Assembly: GCA_009746045.1 (NCBI GenBank)
Contig: RPFO01000645.1
Location: 386,185 to 450,184, forward strand
Length of the DNA stretch: 64,000 nucleotides
Direction of reading: 5' to 3'
Source: Mesostigma viride
Lineage: Eukaryota; Streptophyta; Mesostigmatophyceae; Mesostigmatales; Mesostigmataceae
Below the pieces are notes generated by a model, which did no database searches, had not been told where the DNA came from, and saw only the letters and a list, made by a program, of their open reading frames with translations. The position numbers and the translations under genes are program-made. Below are positions 48,301-64,000 of the stretch, piece by piece; within the stretch, counting starts at the first letter, position 1; each line of letters starts with the position of its first letter.

Positions 48301-50265
48301 CCTGAGGGGGGAAAGGCATGCACGCAGTGGAACCAAGGGAGCAGTGGGGCAAGGCAGAGCAGGTGGCGGCGGCGGGGGGGGGGGTGAATTCACCAAGGTA
48401 GTTACAGATATGAGTAGGGATGGCTCACACGGTGTGCATGGCCCTGCAGGGGAAGGTAAGAACGGAATGCGTTGAATGGATTGCCTTTGGGACATGGGAT
48501 GACACTTGTGCACTGCATGCGAGACAATGTGCCTTGACCACACTGTGCACTGCATGCGAGACAATGTGCCTTGACCACACTGTGCACTGCATGCGAGACA
48601 ATGTGCCTTGACCACACTGTGCACTGCATGCGAGACAATGTGCCTTGACCACACTGTGCACTGCATGCGAGACAATGCGCCTTGACCACACTGTGCACTG
48701 CATGCGAGACAATGTGCCTTGACCACACTGTGCACTGCATGCGAGACAATGCGCCTTGACCACACTGTGCACTGCATGCGAGACAATGTGCCTTGACCAC
48801 ACTGTGCACTGCATGCGAGACAATGCGCCTTGACCACACAAGTACACATAGAACAAATGCATGGACTGGGTCAATGGGCGCGATCAACTATCATGGCATC
48901 ATGCAGCACCGTGCCATTCGGAAATCATGACAAGCTCCCATCCACCAGCACGGCATCGCCTGAGATATCCCTGCCATGTAAAAGGGGGGATTGATGACAG
49001 GGGGCGACATGACCAGGCAGGCACGCATGCACCCTGTGCAAGTATCAATGAACACTCCCCGCGACAGCACCTGTGTGACCACAACCAGATCGCGGACATC
49101 CCCAGCGGTGCGTCTCCCTCTCTCACTCTTGCTCTGTGGACACAGCTCATGGATAGGGTGGTGAGGGTTTCCTGGGCTCTGCGGCCTACAGTACAAGCAC
49201 CAGGTGTGAAAGGAACTTGCGAGGGGCTTGATAGTTCCCACGGGCAGCTCCACCCGTCTTGTCCCGGCGCTCGGCTGCATGCTTAACTAGGCGTCCCACT
49301 TGCCCCTGCCAAAGTTTGCCGGGTAGTCGGCTGGGCACGGCATGCAGATCCGCTTCACGCCATGCATGATGGCTAGTGGGAGATCCGGGAACTGCGAGGT
49401 GATGCAACATGGGTGCATCCCCATCAACATCAGATACTTCAACGCATCGCTTCAAAGGGGCGCAAGCCTGGCATGTACTCGGCTTCAGCCCCAAACCCCC
49501 CCCCACGGTCCTCAACCCAGCCATCATAGCAACCCTACTCGACAGAAGGCAGTACGAACCCTACGACAGACACGCCTCTCTACAGAAGACATGTTGCGCT
49601 AGGCACCGCACGTACCCCAGTAATCATGTCCAAGCTCTAGCAATAGGCACCGCACGTACCCGAATAATCATATCCAAGCTCTGGCAAAACACGTCCGTGC
49701 AGGGAAGGAAGGCGAGATTTTTGCCGCCCGAGCACATAATAAACGGCCGGCCGTTTTTCCCAACGATGGCCGCCACGAATGTGGGCGTGAAGGGGAGGTC
49801 ATGCACCGCATTGTTGCCCAGTACTGCCAATGCGCTGCACCGAGTGTCTACGCAGCGCTTGACGTACAGCTTCGGTCCCTCCAGCCACAGGAGCAGTGGG
49901 ATCCCCTGGGAAGGCTCCTTGATCGCGGCGAATACCCGCTTCGTAAGGCCGGCTGGCGCGGCGGAAAGGGTTGTCATTACCGGCGTGCCGCACCCGCCCG
50001 TTGACACGTCTAGCCCTTGGTCCGCCCCGCCACAAATCAGGGAGAAAAAACGGGGGTCTGCTAGTGGAAGCTGGCTGTACGCGAGGATCAGCACTCTGCC
50101 CGAGCCCTCAATGGGCAGAGCCGTGTAGGCATGAGGTACGCCATCGATGGCATCTACCGAGAATCCCACGTCTGCGGCATCGGCTGGGCAATTGCTGAGC
50201 AAACGGATAACTGCAGCAACCGCTGCCAGGATGACACGTGACAGAATTGCGCGAGATGCGGCCAT
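42355..50265 (-). CDS. Secreted multidomain matrix protein: repeated modules, SP-rich hinges, Spondin_N, hydrophobic tail
   Basis: Four exons: 49660-50265, 46895-48301, 44007-46180 and 42355-42614. Junction phases are 0, 0 and 1. The start MAASRAILSRVILAAVAAVI is a signal peptide. Exon 1 and the end of exon 2 hold repeats of the form PLLLWLEG...RCVDTRCSAL and PLLIYVEG...RICANGMCSA, like bacterial sialidase-type propeller repeats. Exons 2 and 3 each begin with a related module of about 250 residues (GNPLLAYY / GNPFVLFY, then SSTAVLAGC / SSAVLAGCG), each followed by a Pro/Ser hinge. After the long second hinge comes a Spondin_N domain (SPDWFTGVIDLDL, YDAGTQEGSTF). Exon 4 adds a third SP hinge and ends in a hydrophobic segment (GIFFPIMAMTTYWLVLALF), a GPI-type or membrane tail. 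Inside exon 3 the frame changes once within the proline-rich tract (about 44640-44850), implying a short intron or an indel. The total is about 1,450 residues. A wall or matrix role is inferred. Confidence 0.75.
42757..43285 (+). mobile_element. Retrotransposon A copy inside an intron of the spondin-domain gene
   Basis: Plus orientation, antisense to the gene. It begins ATGCCTCGCATTTCTGATG, matching the start of the copy at 19762-20300. It carries the GHLA.. post-RT region with stops, then the 3' UTR and a (AATTT)-type tail near 43257-43283. It lies in the intron 42615-44006. Confidence 0.75.
48500..48840. repeat. 37-bp minisatellite, about nine copies
   Basis: Unit CACTGTGCACTGCATGCGAG plus ACAATGTGCCTTGACCA. 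Units differ only at one site (TGTGCC or TGCGCC). It lies in the first intron of the spondin-domain gene. Confidence 0.95.
49600..49684. repeat. Tandem duplication of an exon end with its splice donor
   Basis: GGCACCGCACGTACC then a variable base then AATCAT.TCCAAGCTCT occurs at 49604-49639 and again at 49647-49682. The second copy is the 3' end of exon 1 with the GTACGT donor; the first lies in the intron and has CCAG in place of CCGA. Confidence 0.75.
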
Positions 50266-51435
50266 GGCTGCCCACTGGGCAAACGGGCTCGGGATGGACA
50301 AGTTAGGCCTTGCTTGCTGTTCGACAGAAAGAAAGATGGTCGGCGTGCACAACCGGATCAGGCCGTCTGGATTGTGGATATCTCATGACAGCAGAGCAGG
50401 GTTGTGATCAGAAAGACGGGCTCACAGAAATGCAGATGTTTTTAGATCTCGCTCCTGCACGCGATCAAGGTTTTTTCGGAGTCAAAATTCCCCGGTCATA
50501 CCACGCTGATAGTGTACGAGCGATCAGCAGAGGCCAATTACGGCCGTGCTGTATGGCCAGTGCTGGAATGTGCAGGGCATGAAGGAAAGACAGATGCGTT
50601 GACAAACGCGACCTTAACTATTATTGGCACGATTTTCGGAGCCCTTAAAAGCGCGTCACTGGTTCCCGACCCTGTTCCTGTAGGAAATTCAATGCGTCAA
50701 ACGGGAAGTCGGGGTTTCAGTGGCTATGGCTGCTGTCCGCGACATTGCTGATACGTGATATGCATTCTGCATGTGGCATCCGTCATCCCTCTCCGTCTAC
50801 GAGTTTTCAACAGACGGCCGTACACACGTGGGGATTTGGGCTTTGGCGGTCTTTTTATTATGAAGAAAACCATCCCTTGCCACGTGTACTCCAAGAGTTC
50901 GGGTGGCCAGATGATTGATCCTCTAGCTGACTAGCTCGAATGTGAGCTTGGGAAAAATTGCATTGGCGCGCAGCACAGACGCAAAGCTCGAGCCTTCTTC
51001 TGCTGTCATCCTAAACAGGGCAGCAAGTGGCATATGTAAAACATCCATAGTTGCGCATGAGCGTCGTAAAATGATATGGCCGTGATGGCGTCTTCCCAAG
51101 GTCGCATGCAAGTGATGCAACCTGATATACATGCACGGGCACGGTGTGATTGCCTACATACTTAATTGCCGAGTGATTGTTGGTCGCGCCCAGACATTGG
51201 TTTCCTGCTTCCGGCAACTGGGTACCGCAGATTCCATTTTTTCTGGCTTGTTCACGGAGCCTGTTAATGGGAGAACCCGTTGATTTCTTAGGGTCGTGCA
51301 CAGCAATGTCGCTCGTCACAAAACGTTGAGGCTGGGGTTTCACTGCTAAAGAATTCCGATCTACGATGTCCAAGTTATTTCCCGTGTAGGAGCTAGCACT
51401 GAAACCTATTCTGTGGTCTTTGCATTGGCAGCAAA
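50266..51435. promoter_or_regulatory. Divergent intergenic region of the spondin-domain and RWDD1 genes
   Basis: Both genes start outwards from here, so it should contain two promoters. No repeat, palindrome or RNA gene recognised. Confidence 0.4.
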
Positions 51436-52188
51436 ATGGCAGACGACGCACATCAAATGGAGCAGGACATGGAGATCGAGGCACTGCAGGCCATTTTAAC
51501 CGATGAAATGAGAGAGATTCCTCCGGACGATCCAGCAGCGCCTGCCGGGTCTTCGGGTAGATGCTTCCAAGTGATTATATCACCCAAGGACGCAGTTGAA
51601 GAGGAGCCGACAGACATCCCCATCCGCATGTCCATCACATTTTCTCACACCCCCAACTACCCCGACGAGCTCCCCTTGCTGCGTGTCACCGCCGTCCGGA
51701 ACTGCGGCCCAGCCGATGTCGAGGAGCTCTTCGGTAAAATCACAGACGAGGCCAACTCGTCCCTTGGGATGGCCATGATTTTCCAGCTGGTAACGCTAGC
51801 CAAGGACTGGATGCGCGAGCGGTTCAACCCCGAGAGCTTGCAAGAGCAGGCCGAGAACGACGCCGCCAAGGAGGAGCAGCGGCGGCTGGAGGCGGAGGAG
51901 GAGAAGCGGCGTCACGGGACCAAGGTGACCGTCGAGACCTTCCTCGCCTGGCGCGAGATGTTTGAGGCGGAGATGGCGCTCAAGAGGGCGCAGATGAGCA
52001 GCCAGGTGGCGGCGCTGGGTCGCGCGGGCAAGATCACGGGGCGCAAGTACTTTGAGACGCGCAAGTTTGGCGACAAGGAGAGCGCGTCGGAGGGCGAAGA
52101 TGACGAGTGGGCAGACGAGGATGACGATGAGGAGATCGACGAGGACGACCTGCTGGACGAATACCTCAGGGAGAAGGAGGTCAGCTGA
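51436..52188 (+). CDS. RWDD1: RWD-domain protein, RWDD1/Gir2 (DFRP2) family
   Basis: 250 residues, single exon, starting MADDAHQMEQDMEIEALQAI. The RWD domain covers about residues 8-125 with the signature NYPDELPLL at 74-82. A charged helix follows (135-165). Next is the DFRP2 stretch, GTKVTVETFLAWREMFEAEM at 161-180 and GKITGRKYFE at 198-207, that in Gir2/RWDD1 binds and stabilises the GTPase DRG2 (yeast Rbg2). The tail is strongly acidic (EDDEWADEDDDEEIDEDD). Gir2 in yeast also binds Gcn1 through RWD. The proteins act on ribosomes in the cytosol. The length agrees with the family. The neighbouring ORFs on the other strand are shadows. Confidence 0.92.
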   Translation: MADDAHQMEQDMEIEALQAILTDEMREIPPDDPAAPAGSSGRCFQVIISPKDAVEEEPTDIPIRMSITFSHTPNYPDELPLLRVTAVRNCGPADVEELFGKITDEANSSLGMAMIFQLVTLAKDWMRERFNPESLQEQAENDAAKEEQRRLEAEEEKRRHGTKVTVETFLAWREMFEAEMALKRAQMSSQVAALGRAGKITGRKYFETRKFGDKESASEGEDDEWADEDDDEEIDEDDLLDEYLREKEVS

Positions 52189-54397
52189 GGGGGGGTGGGG
52201 TGGAGGGGGGGGGGGCAGGAGCCAGATAAGGAGCGGATTGGAGGGGACGACCTAAGCTGTTGGGGTGGACAACCCAAGGCATGGGGGGTGGGCGCGGCCG
52301 GAGAAGCTTTGTCTGCCCTGGGGTTGGTGGGGGTGGGGGGGGCGCCAGCAAATGGGTTGGGGGGCGGGGGCGAGCCACCTCTGGGGTTGGGGCAAGCCGT
52401 GTCCTGACCACGTGGGGACGACTGGCCTGTGGTTTGGCTCCCCTAGGCGCGCCGTTTGGTCGCGATGGAAAGGGCATGCGCTGGGACGGGTGCTCAGGGC
52501 AGTGGCTGTGGCGGAACTATGTAATGCTGGCAGTGCCCCAGGACGTGCCCCATCATGCCTGCACATGGCGTGATTACAGGTGGGCCATAAATGATGGGCT
52601 GTTTGGGCGAGGGGCCATCGGGCGACCAGCGAGATACGATCTTTCCCCGCGTCCGCTTGAATGGTAGCCAATCACGCGTGGGCATTTCCCTCCCCTCTGC
52701 ATCTGGCCAGCCCGTCTCTCCTCGCACTGCGTGGTGCCTGCTGCATCGTGCCTGCTGCATGCTGCGTGGTGCCCAGTCGCCGTGTTGGGGTGGCATGTCC
52801 CGTGGAAGAGCGGCGCGTGCGGGGTCGTCCTGGAGCACCCAGCCAGGGGCGTGCCAGCTGGCAACGCTACCATTCGCGTGCACCATGGGGGTTGCGTGCA
52901 TGGAAGTGATGAGGGCTGGGTGGGCGGCAGTCAACACCGCTTGGGGTGGTTGGGTGCCTCTTTGTGGCAGTTTGCCCAGCTGGTCACCCATGGAGCTCTT
53001 TCATTGTGGTCAGGCATCTGGGAACTCATCGGGGTGGCGCTCAGGCTTGAGAATCAAATATCAGTCGCATGGGCGGGTGGCTGCCTCATCATCAAGGAGA
53101 CAACCATGTGGGAATCGTTCGTTTGTTCTGGGGGAATGTGCAGCATCAGCGAGCAGATTGGCCTTAGGTTGGAGACCCTACACCCCGCCGTGTAGGGCCA
53201 TCCACAGGCCGCTGCCAGTAGTCTCCATGGAACACGGCGACTTCAGCTATGCGAACAGGGCACTGCGGTTAGGAGTAGATGGTATTCATGGCGTGTTTGA
53301 TGACCTGGCATCCTGCACTGACATGCGCGAGCTGGGGCGCTGGGAGGAACGTGAGGCCCAGCGTCGTTGTCATGCTTCATGTTAATGGCTGGGATGTGAT
53401 CGACCGAGTTGACCTAGGATCGAGCTATGCATGCATGGCAATGGAGAGGTCAGCCACCAGATGCTACTCGGGCATGGCTAGCCTGTTGGGCATATTACCT
53501 TTAAAAACACGCATGCATGTGCGTGTATTATATACGCACTGTTTCCAATAATAACCAGCACATACACACGTTGCGTTAGAAAAAAAATGACCGATGTACG
53601 TAATAATCAACTAATGTAATCAAATTACTGTTACCACTGATCGACATGAAAATGCAAAATCAAATATTTTCAAAAGTATGTCTCCAAAAGGACTTCAACG
53701 CAATATCTGCATGCTCTTTATCAAAATTGCCTGCGGCCTATTGATGCATGGGCCAAGAAAGCAAGCATGCAGCCCCAATGGTTGCTGAATACAATCCGTC
53801 AAAGTTGGGCAATCCAGCCGGGTATAGTCGATCACATACCACAGCTCCTTGACATACCACAGCTTGTCTCCTTGACACCACATGCATGCAGCTGGGTGCT
53901 CGTACATGCACATTGGTGACAACATCTTCAATCCCTTATCTACATCCCTGACCAGTTGCCACCAACATTATTATAGTTGGCTCACTTAATATTATGGAAA
54001 ACCAAAACTCCGTGATACCTACTCATCCTATGCTCGATTATGCTGCTTTACCTGGCAGGCATGCATGATACTGTAATGTGTACAGCCTAGACCGTGGCCC
54101 TCATTCCACGTGAGCTGTCCTTTCCCAGCTCCAACAATACGTGCCAATACTAGCTTCTTACTGGTGTACAATGAGAAAGTTGGTAGCCTAACTGATACAG
54201 AAATACTGAAGCCGCGTAGAGTTCTCAAAACGGCTTCTCTGCGGGGAAAAAAACAAACGTTCGGTGCTCTTAGCTTCGGGGTTCTTGAAGACATTGTCCC
54301 ATTGCCCTGCAATCAGCGTCCACATTGAATCCATTCTCCCGCCTGCACCGGCCTGGCAAGCTTAAGCCCGCCCCGCAGCACCATCTGGCGAGCGAAC
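52189..54397. other. Convergent intergenic region
   Basis: Between RWDD1 (plus) and the kinase fusion (minus), so it holds two 3' UTRs. 52190-52440 is G-rich; the remainder turns AT-rich after 53500. Frames up to 264 codons occur around 52591-53385, but they have no family likeness and the opposite strand is equally open. Confidence 0.45.
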
Positions 54398-56293
54398 CTA
54401 GCCTTGCCTCCCGCCCCCACTGATCCAATCCAGCGCCCTCTCGCACGCCTGATCGGGCGTGATCCCTGTCGTGTCGATGCACAGCTTGCGCACGCCACCC
54501 ATGTCATAGTTATAGCAACCCGCGTAGCGGTTCAGAATAGACTCCACGTGCGCCCACGTCGTCGGCTTGTGCGCGCTCCACCCCGGCGGCTGGCTACTGG
54601 CCTCCGCCTCCTGCTTCCTCCGCCTCTCCTCCAGCCGCGCCGCCCACGTGCCCTGGTCGCTGACCTGGCACTCGATCACCAGGAGCTCCGCATTGTACCG
54701 CCCCGCCAGCGCCTTGGCCTGCTCAAACAGCTCCACCCGTGCCATCGGGCTGTCCACGATGGCTCCAAGTCCCGCCATCAGTTGCCGTTCTACCGTCCGC
54801 CACAAGACATCATAGGCAACATCGTTCAGCAACCCGACCGCCCCCACCGGCTGCCTCCCCCCTAACGCGTCCTCGATTGGACCGAACATGTCGCGCACGT
54901 CGTCCTTGTCCACCAACGGGCAGCGCAGCCGCGATGCCAGCATGAGCGCCAGGGTGGACTTCCCGCACCCTGGGTGGCCCTTCATGAGGATCAGGCGCTG
55001 GCGGCTCGGGCGCTGGGGTGCGGTGGACGTGGGCACCGTGCAAGCATTAGCGTTCCCACCCTTAATCGCATTATCATCAGCATTATCATCACGATTCGCG
55101 GTATCCGCAGCACTCAGGAGAGGTGCGCTGGAATGGCCGTCCGACACTGCGGCCGAGTTATTCTCTGCATGCGCCTGGTTCACTCCGGACATCGCTTGGT
55201 TTACTCCAGACATCTGCCCAACCGTGGTAAGGCCTCCAAGGTCAATCATGCCCGCCGCGGTAAACGCCAGCGCGGCCGCCCCCAGTAGCGCCCCCTTCGC
55301 CCCCAGCATGCAGGGAACCACCTTGGCCCCGCGCGCAAAGTCCAGGTGGCGCGTCCAATGGTCCACCTCGCGCTGCGCGGCAGTAAAGAACGGCTCCCCA
55401 AACCCCTGCGCGACCGAGCCCCCGAACGCGACCAGGTGCAGGTCCAGCAGGTTGACCACACACGCGGCTGCTTGGCCGATGTGGGTGCCGCACTGCTCGA
55501 TCAGGTCCCGAGACGCCTGCGCCGCATCCCTGCCCGTGACGTTGCGTATGCCAGTACCGGAACACATCGCCTCGATGACGCCGACCGAGGGGTCGAGCAC
55601 GATGTGGCCGAAATGGCCCGCATTCCCCGCATCGCCCTGCAAGAGACGGCCGTTGAGCACGATCCCCGCGCCCACACCCGTGGACACCGTGGCCACCATG
55701 TAGTTCTGGCATCCGCGCGTGGCGCCATGCCAGCCCTCGCCCAGCGCCAGCGCGTGCCCGTCGTTGTCCACCACCGTGTGCAGGCCAAGTGCCTCCGAGA
55801 GGCGCGCACGCAGGGGGAACCGGCGCCAGGCAGGGAGCATGTTGGGGGACACGAGGATGCCTCCCCGGTCCATGGGTCCGGGGCAGCCGACCCCGCAGTG
55901 ACGGATGGCAGCTGACGTGGAGATGCCTAGCTCTTTGCTGGATTGCTCCAGCGCATCCTGGGCCAGGCGGAGCACAAACGAGAACAGCTCCTCACTGTCA
56001 CGGGTGCTGGGCGTCGGGCTCTTGGTCGTGCCGAACAGGCGCCCGTCGGATGAGACGACCGCGGTTGCGATCTTGGTGCCTCCGATGTCGATAGCGAGGC
56101 AATATTCGGTTGCCATGGGACGGGACATTGCGGCGTCTGTGAAAGGTAAACAGAAGGTTTTCGTAAACACAGCGGTTCCCGCTAAACCTCGCGAGGCCCC
56201 CAGGTGTTTAACACTCTTGCTGCCCGCGTTTGGTTTTCTTGAGGCAAAGCTCAAGCTCACGTTGGAACGATGTTTGCCATAAACAGCGGGCAT
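54398..56293 (-). CDS. ROK-type sugar kinase fused to a P-loop kinase domain
   Basis: Intronless, 631 codons from the ATG at 56293. Residues 1-60 (MPAVYGKHRSNVSLSFASRK...) are rich in Ser/Lys/Arg with almost no acids and could be an organelle transit peptide; a start at 56128 or 56116 (MATEYCLAIDIGGTK) would remove it. The ROK domain has the DIGGTK phosphate motif, GCPGPMD, the VVDNDGHALALGE catalytic-Asp region, and VSTGVGAGIVLNG. The usual Cys zinc motif after the GHFGH histidine is replaced by VGVIEAMCSG. After a linker with a duplicated MSGVNQA unit comes an AAA_33/zeta-like P-loop domain: LILMKGHPGCGKSTLALML, DKDDVRD and IVDSPM. ROK members phosphorylate glucose, mannose or N-acetylhexosamines; the second domain may phosphorylate another small substrate. 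Substrates are unknown. Confidence 0.85.
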   Translation of the reverse strand: MPAVYGKHRSNVSLSFASRKPNAGSKSVKHLGASRGLAGTAVFTKTFCLPFTDAAMSRPMATEYCLAIDIGGTKIATAVVSSDGRLFGTTKSPTPSTRDSEELFSFVLRLAQDALEQSSKELGISTSAAIRHCGVGCPGPMDRGGILVSPNMLPAWRRFPLRARLSEALGLHTVVDNDGHALALGEGWHGATRGCQNYMVATVSTGVGAGIVLNGRLLQGDAGNAGHFGHIVLDPSVGVIEAMCSGTGIRNVTGRDAAQASRDLIEQCGTHIGQAAACVVNLLDLHLVAFGGSVAQGFGEPFFTAAQREVDHWTRHLDFARGAKVVPCMLGAKGALLGAAALAFTAAGMIDLGGLTTVGQMSGVNQAMSGVNQAHAENNSAAVSDGHSSAPLLSAADTANRDDNADDNAIKGGNANACTVPTSTAPQRPSRQRLILMKGHPGCGKSTLALMLASRLRCPLVDKDDVRDMFGPIEDALGGRQPVGAVGLLNDVAYDVLWRTVERQLMAGLGAIVDSPMARVELFEQAKALAGRYNAELLVIECQVSDQGTWAARLEERRRKQEAEASSQPPGWSAHKPTTWAHVESILNRYAGCYNYDMGGVRKLCIDTTGITPDQACERALDWISGGGRQG

Positions 56294-57670
56294 CCGTCGA
56301 GGCTGACCCCGGCATTGCAAGGGGTCGACAACCCCTCTGAAAGCGCTGTGAGCGAAACAGTAAACCAATGCATGGCGTCCCGCCAGCTTAACAAAAAACG
56401 TCTTTGGTAAAAGCACAGCCGACAAACCACGCAAATAAACTATACACAGGCATTCGACAAGTATTTCAGTCGAAGCTTAACATTAGCTGGACAAGAATTT
56501 ATACGGTCGATGGTTTAAGGCTTGCAGTGTCAATCGTCCACAAATGCACCAAAGCCCGACATCACAATGCTACGTTGAAAAACGGCCAATGATCGAGTTT
56601 CCGAGGCATTTTGAACCGCGTGATGATTCACAAGGATAAAATGCTTGCAACGTAGCAAGGATGCTATGATGATTGATGAAGCATTCAAATTGTCGTTTCG
56701 GCACAATATCTCGGCAGACCTGCTGCAGATACAACTATGTGCGACTGGCACGTTATTGCTCTGGTGCTCCAGTTAAGTACTTACGGTAATTTTCTCGATG
56801 CGGTTGCGTAACAGCGTTGTGGACTGGTAAGCCGTGAGCGTCCGAGGAAAATATCCGAGGAAAATTCTCGGGACTCGTGAGGCCTGGCGACTGGCGACTG
56901 GCGAAGCTACAGCACTGCTTAGAAGAGATCTCTCATCTTTCATTGAACGTTGCCACGTTGGGACATTGCCGCGTGCGTCCAGACTGCAGAGCCGGAGCCG
57001 GGCCGCGCGCTGGCGCTATCTGCTTAGGTAGTTGAGTTGGTTCCGATGCGCCAAAAAGGCGGGAAAACGTTGCCTGCGTTGGACTGTACTGCTGCCTCAA
57101 TTTCGTGCCCATGCTACTATTTGATTGTAATCGAAGGGACCGACAACGTATCTGGAAGACATCGGACGGATCATCTGCATTCAAGCATTGGATGCATCAC
57201 GCCCTGGACGGTTCCCAGAAGCTTCTAGGGACCGGCCCGCAGCTTCATCCAGCAATTTCCTCCGCAAGGCTCGGCACGTGAATTTTTGCTTTCAGTGGCT
57301 TCGGTAATTAGTGCGCGCGACCATCGACCAACGATACCTAAGCTCAATCTTCCACTGTTGTGGCTTTGCCCGTGAACCATCCAGCGTGTAGAACCTGAAG
57401 CTAATTACATAACAATAGGAATATTAGATGTCATGACATAAAAGCGAAGTAATCAACTGCTCATATTGAGCAACACCGCTAATTTGTTGGTCACCGCATC
57501 CAGTTCTGTTCTCTCAACTGGTCGGTAAGAAATTCCACAAAGTGGCCTTCCAGGTAGATAGTGCTACGCTTTCGTTGTGCGGCATTTCTAGGGCATCAGG
57601 CAAGGTGTTGAAAAAGGCTTAGCTTTGCCATATCTCAGGCCTGGGAAAGCTCTGTCTGCCTCTTATAAGC
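56294..57670. promoter_or_regulatory. Divergent intergenic region of the kinase-fusion and ubinuclein genes
   Basis: Holds two promoters by position. Nothing else recognised; short frames on both strands lack family likeness. Confidence 0.4.

Positions 57671-64000
<6,330 letters not shown>

Noticed and set aside
48500-48840. CRISPR array
   Set aside because: The 37-bp units are directly abutting with no unique spacers and lie in a eukaryotic intron.
42355-50265. Pherophorin annotation for the SP-rich gene
   Set aside because: The SP hinges resemble pherophorins, but I see no pherophorin domain pattern; the globular parts are propeller-like repeats and Spondin_N.
52591-53385. 264-codon plus-strand frame
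   Set aside because: Cys/Trp/Gly-rich composition without domain likeness, in a convergent intergenic region; both strands are equally open.

Overview
The window looks like nuclear DNA of a green alga (Chlorophyta). Evidence: intron-rich genes with GT-AG splicing, a Ser-Pro-rich hydroxyproline-type wall or matrix protein, a plant-type one-domain AHA1 protein, a plant-length MIF homologue, a UBE2S with the land-plant-style tail, and many simple repeats and degenerate non-LTR retrotransposons. I cannot name the species. Exon boundaries were built by hand from reading frames, intron phases and splice consensus, with no transcript evidence.

Layout. 1-13765 (minus): one long multi-exon gene of a conserved but unnamed family, running off the left edge; its introns hold (GGT)n, (GT)n(GA)n, (ATGTC)n and a 24-bp tandem repeat. 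15995-18060 (plus): UBE2S-type ubiquitin-conjugating enzyme. 18560-20830: nested retrotransposons. 21364-22312 (minus): MIF/tautomerase. 23186-26495 (plus): AHA1-type HSP90 co-chaperone, head-to-head with MIF. 27290-28390: LINE 3' ends. 28826-30516 (minus): PHD-finger protein. 31736-33190 (minus): SLC17/PHT4-like transporter. 34895-35248 (plus): small HEPN-like protein with possible lipidation signals at both ends. 35700-41340: gene-free retrotransposon graveyard with a large inverted repeat. 42355-50265 (minus): large secreted protein with duplicated modules, SP-rich hinges, a Spondin_N domain and a hydrophobic tail. 51436-52188 (plus): RWDD1/Gir2. 54398-56293 (minus): ROK-type sugar kinase fused to a P-loop kinase. 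57671-64000 (plus, runs off the right edge): ubinuclein/HPC2, with a (TTGGGG)n/(TCGGGG)n array in one intron and 791 CTG units in another.

The genes do not form one pathway. There are scattered themes: ubiquitin/APC (UBE2S), proteostasis (AHA1), chromatin (PHD protein, ubinuclein), translation-factor GTPase partner (RWDD1), and cell surface (the spondin protein).

The points most worth a second look are the spondin/SP-rich/repeat architecture, the HEPN protein with myristoylation-like and CaaX-like ends, the ROK plus P-loop kinase fusion, the CTG expansion that splits the ubinuclein signature domain, a GC-AG intron in MIF, and a retrotransposon nested in another with both target-site duplications and an unoccupied paralogous site in the same window.
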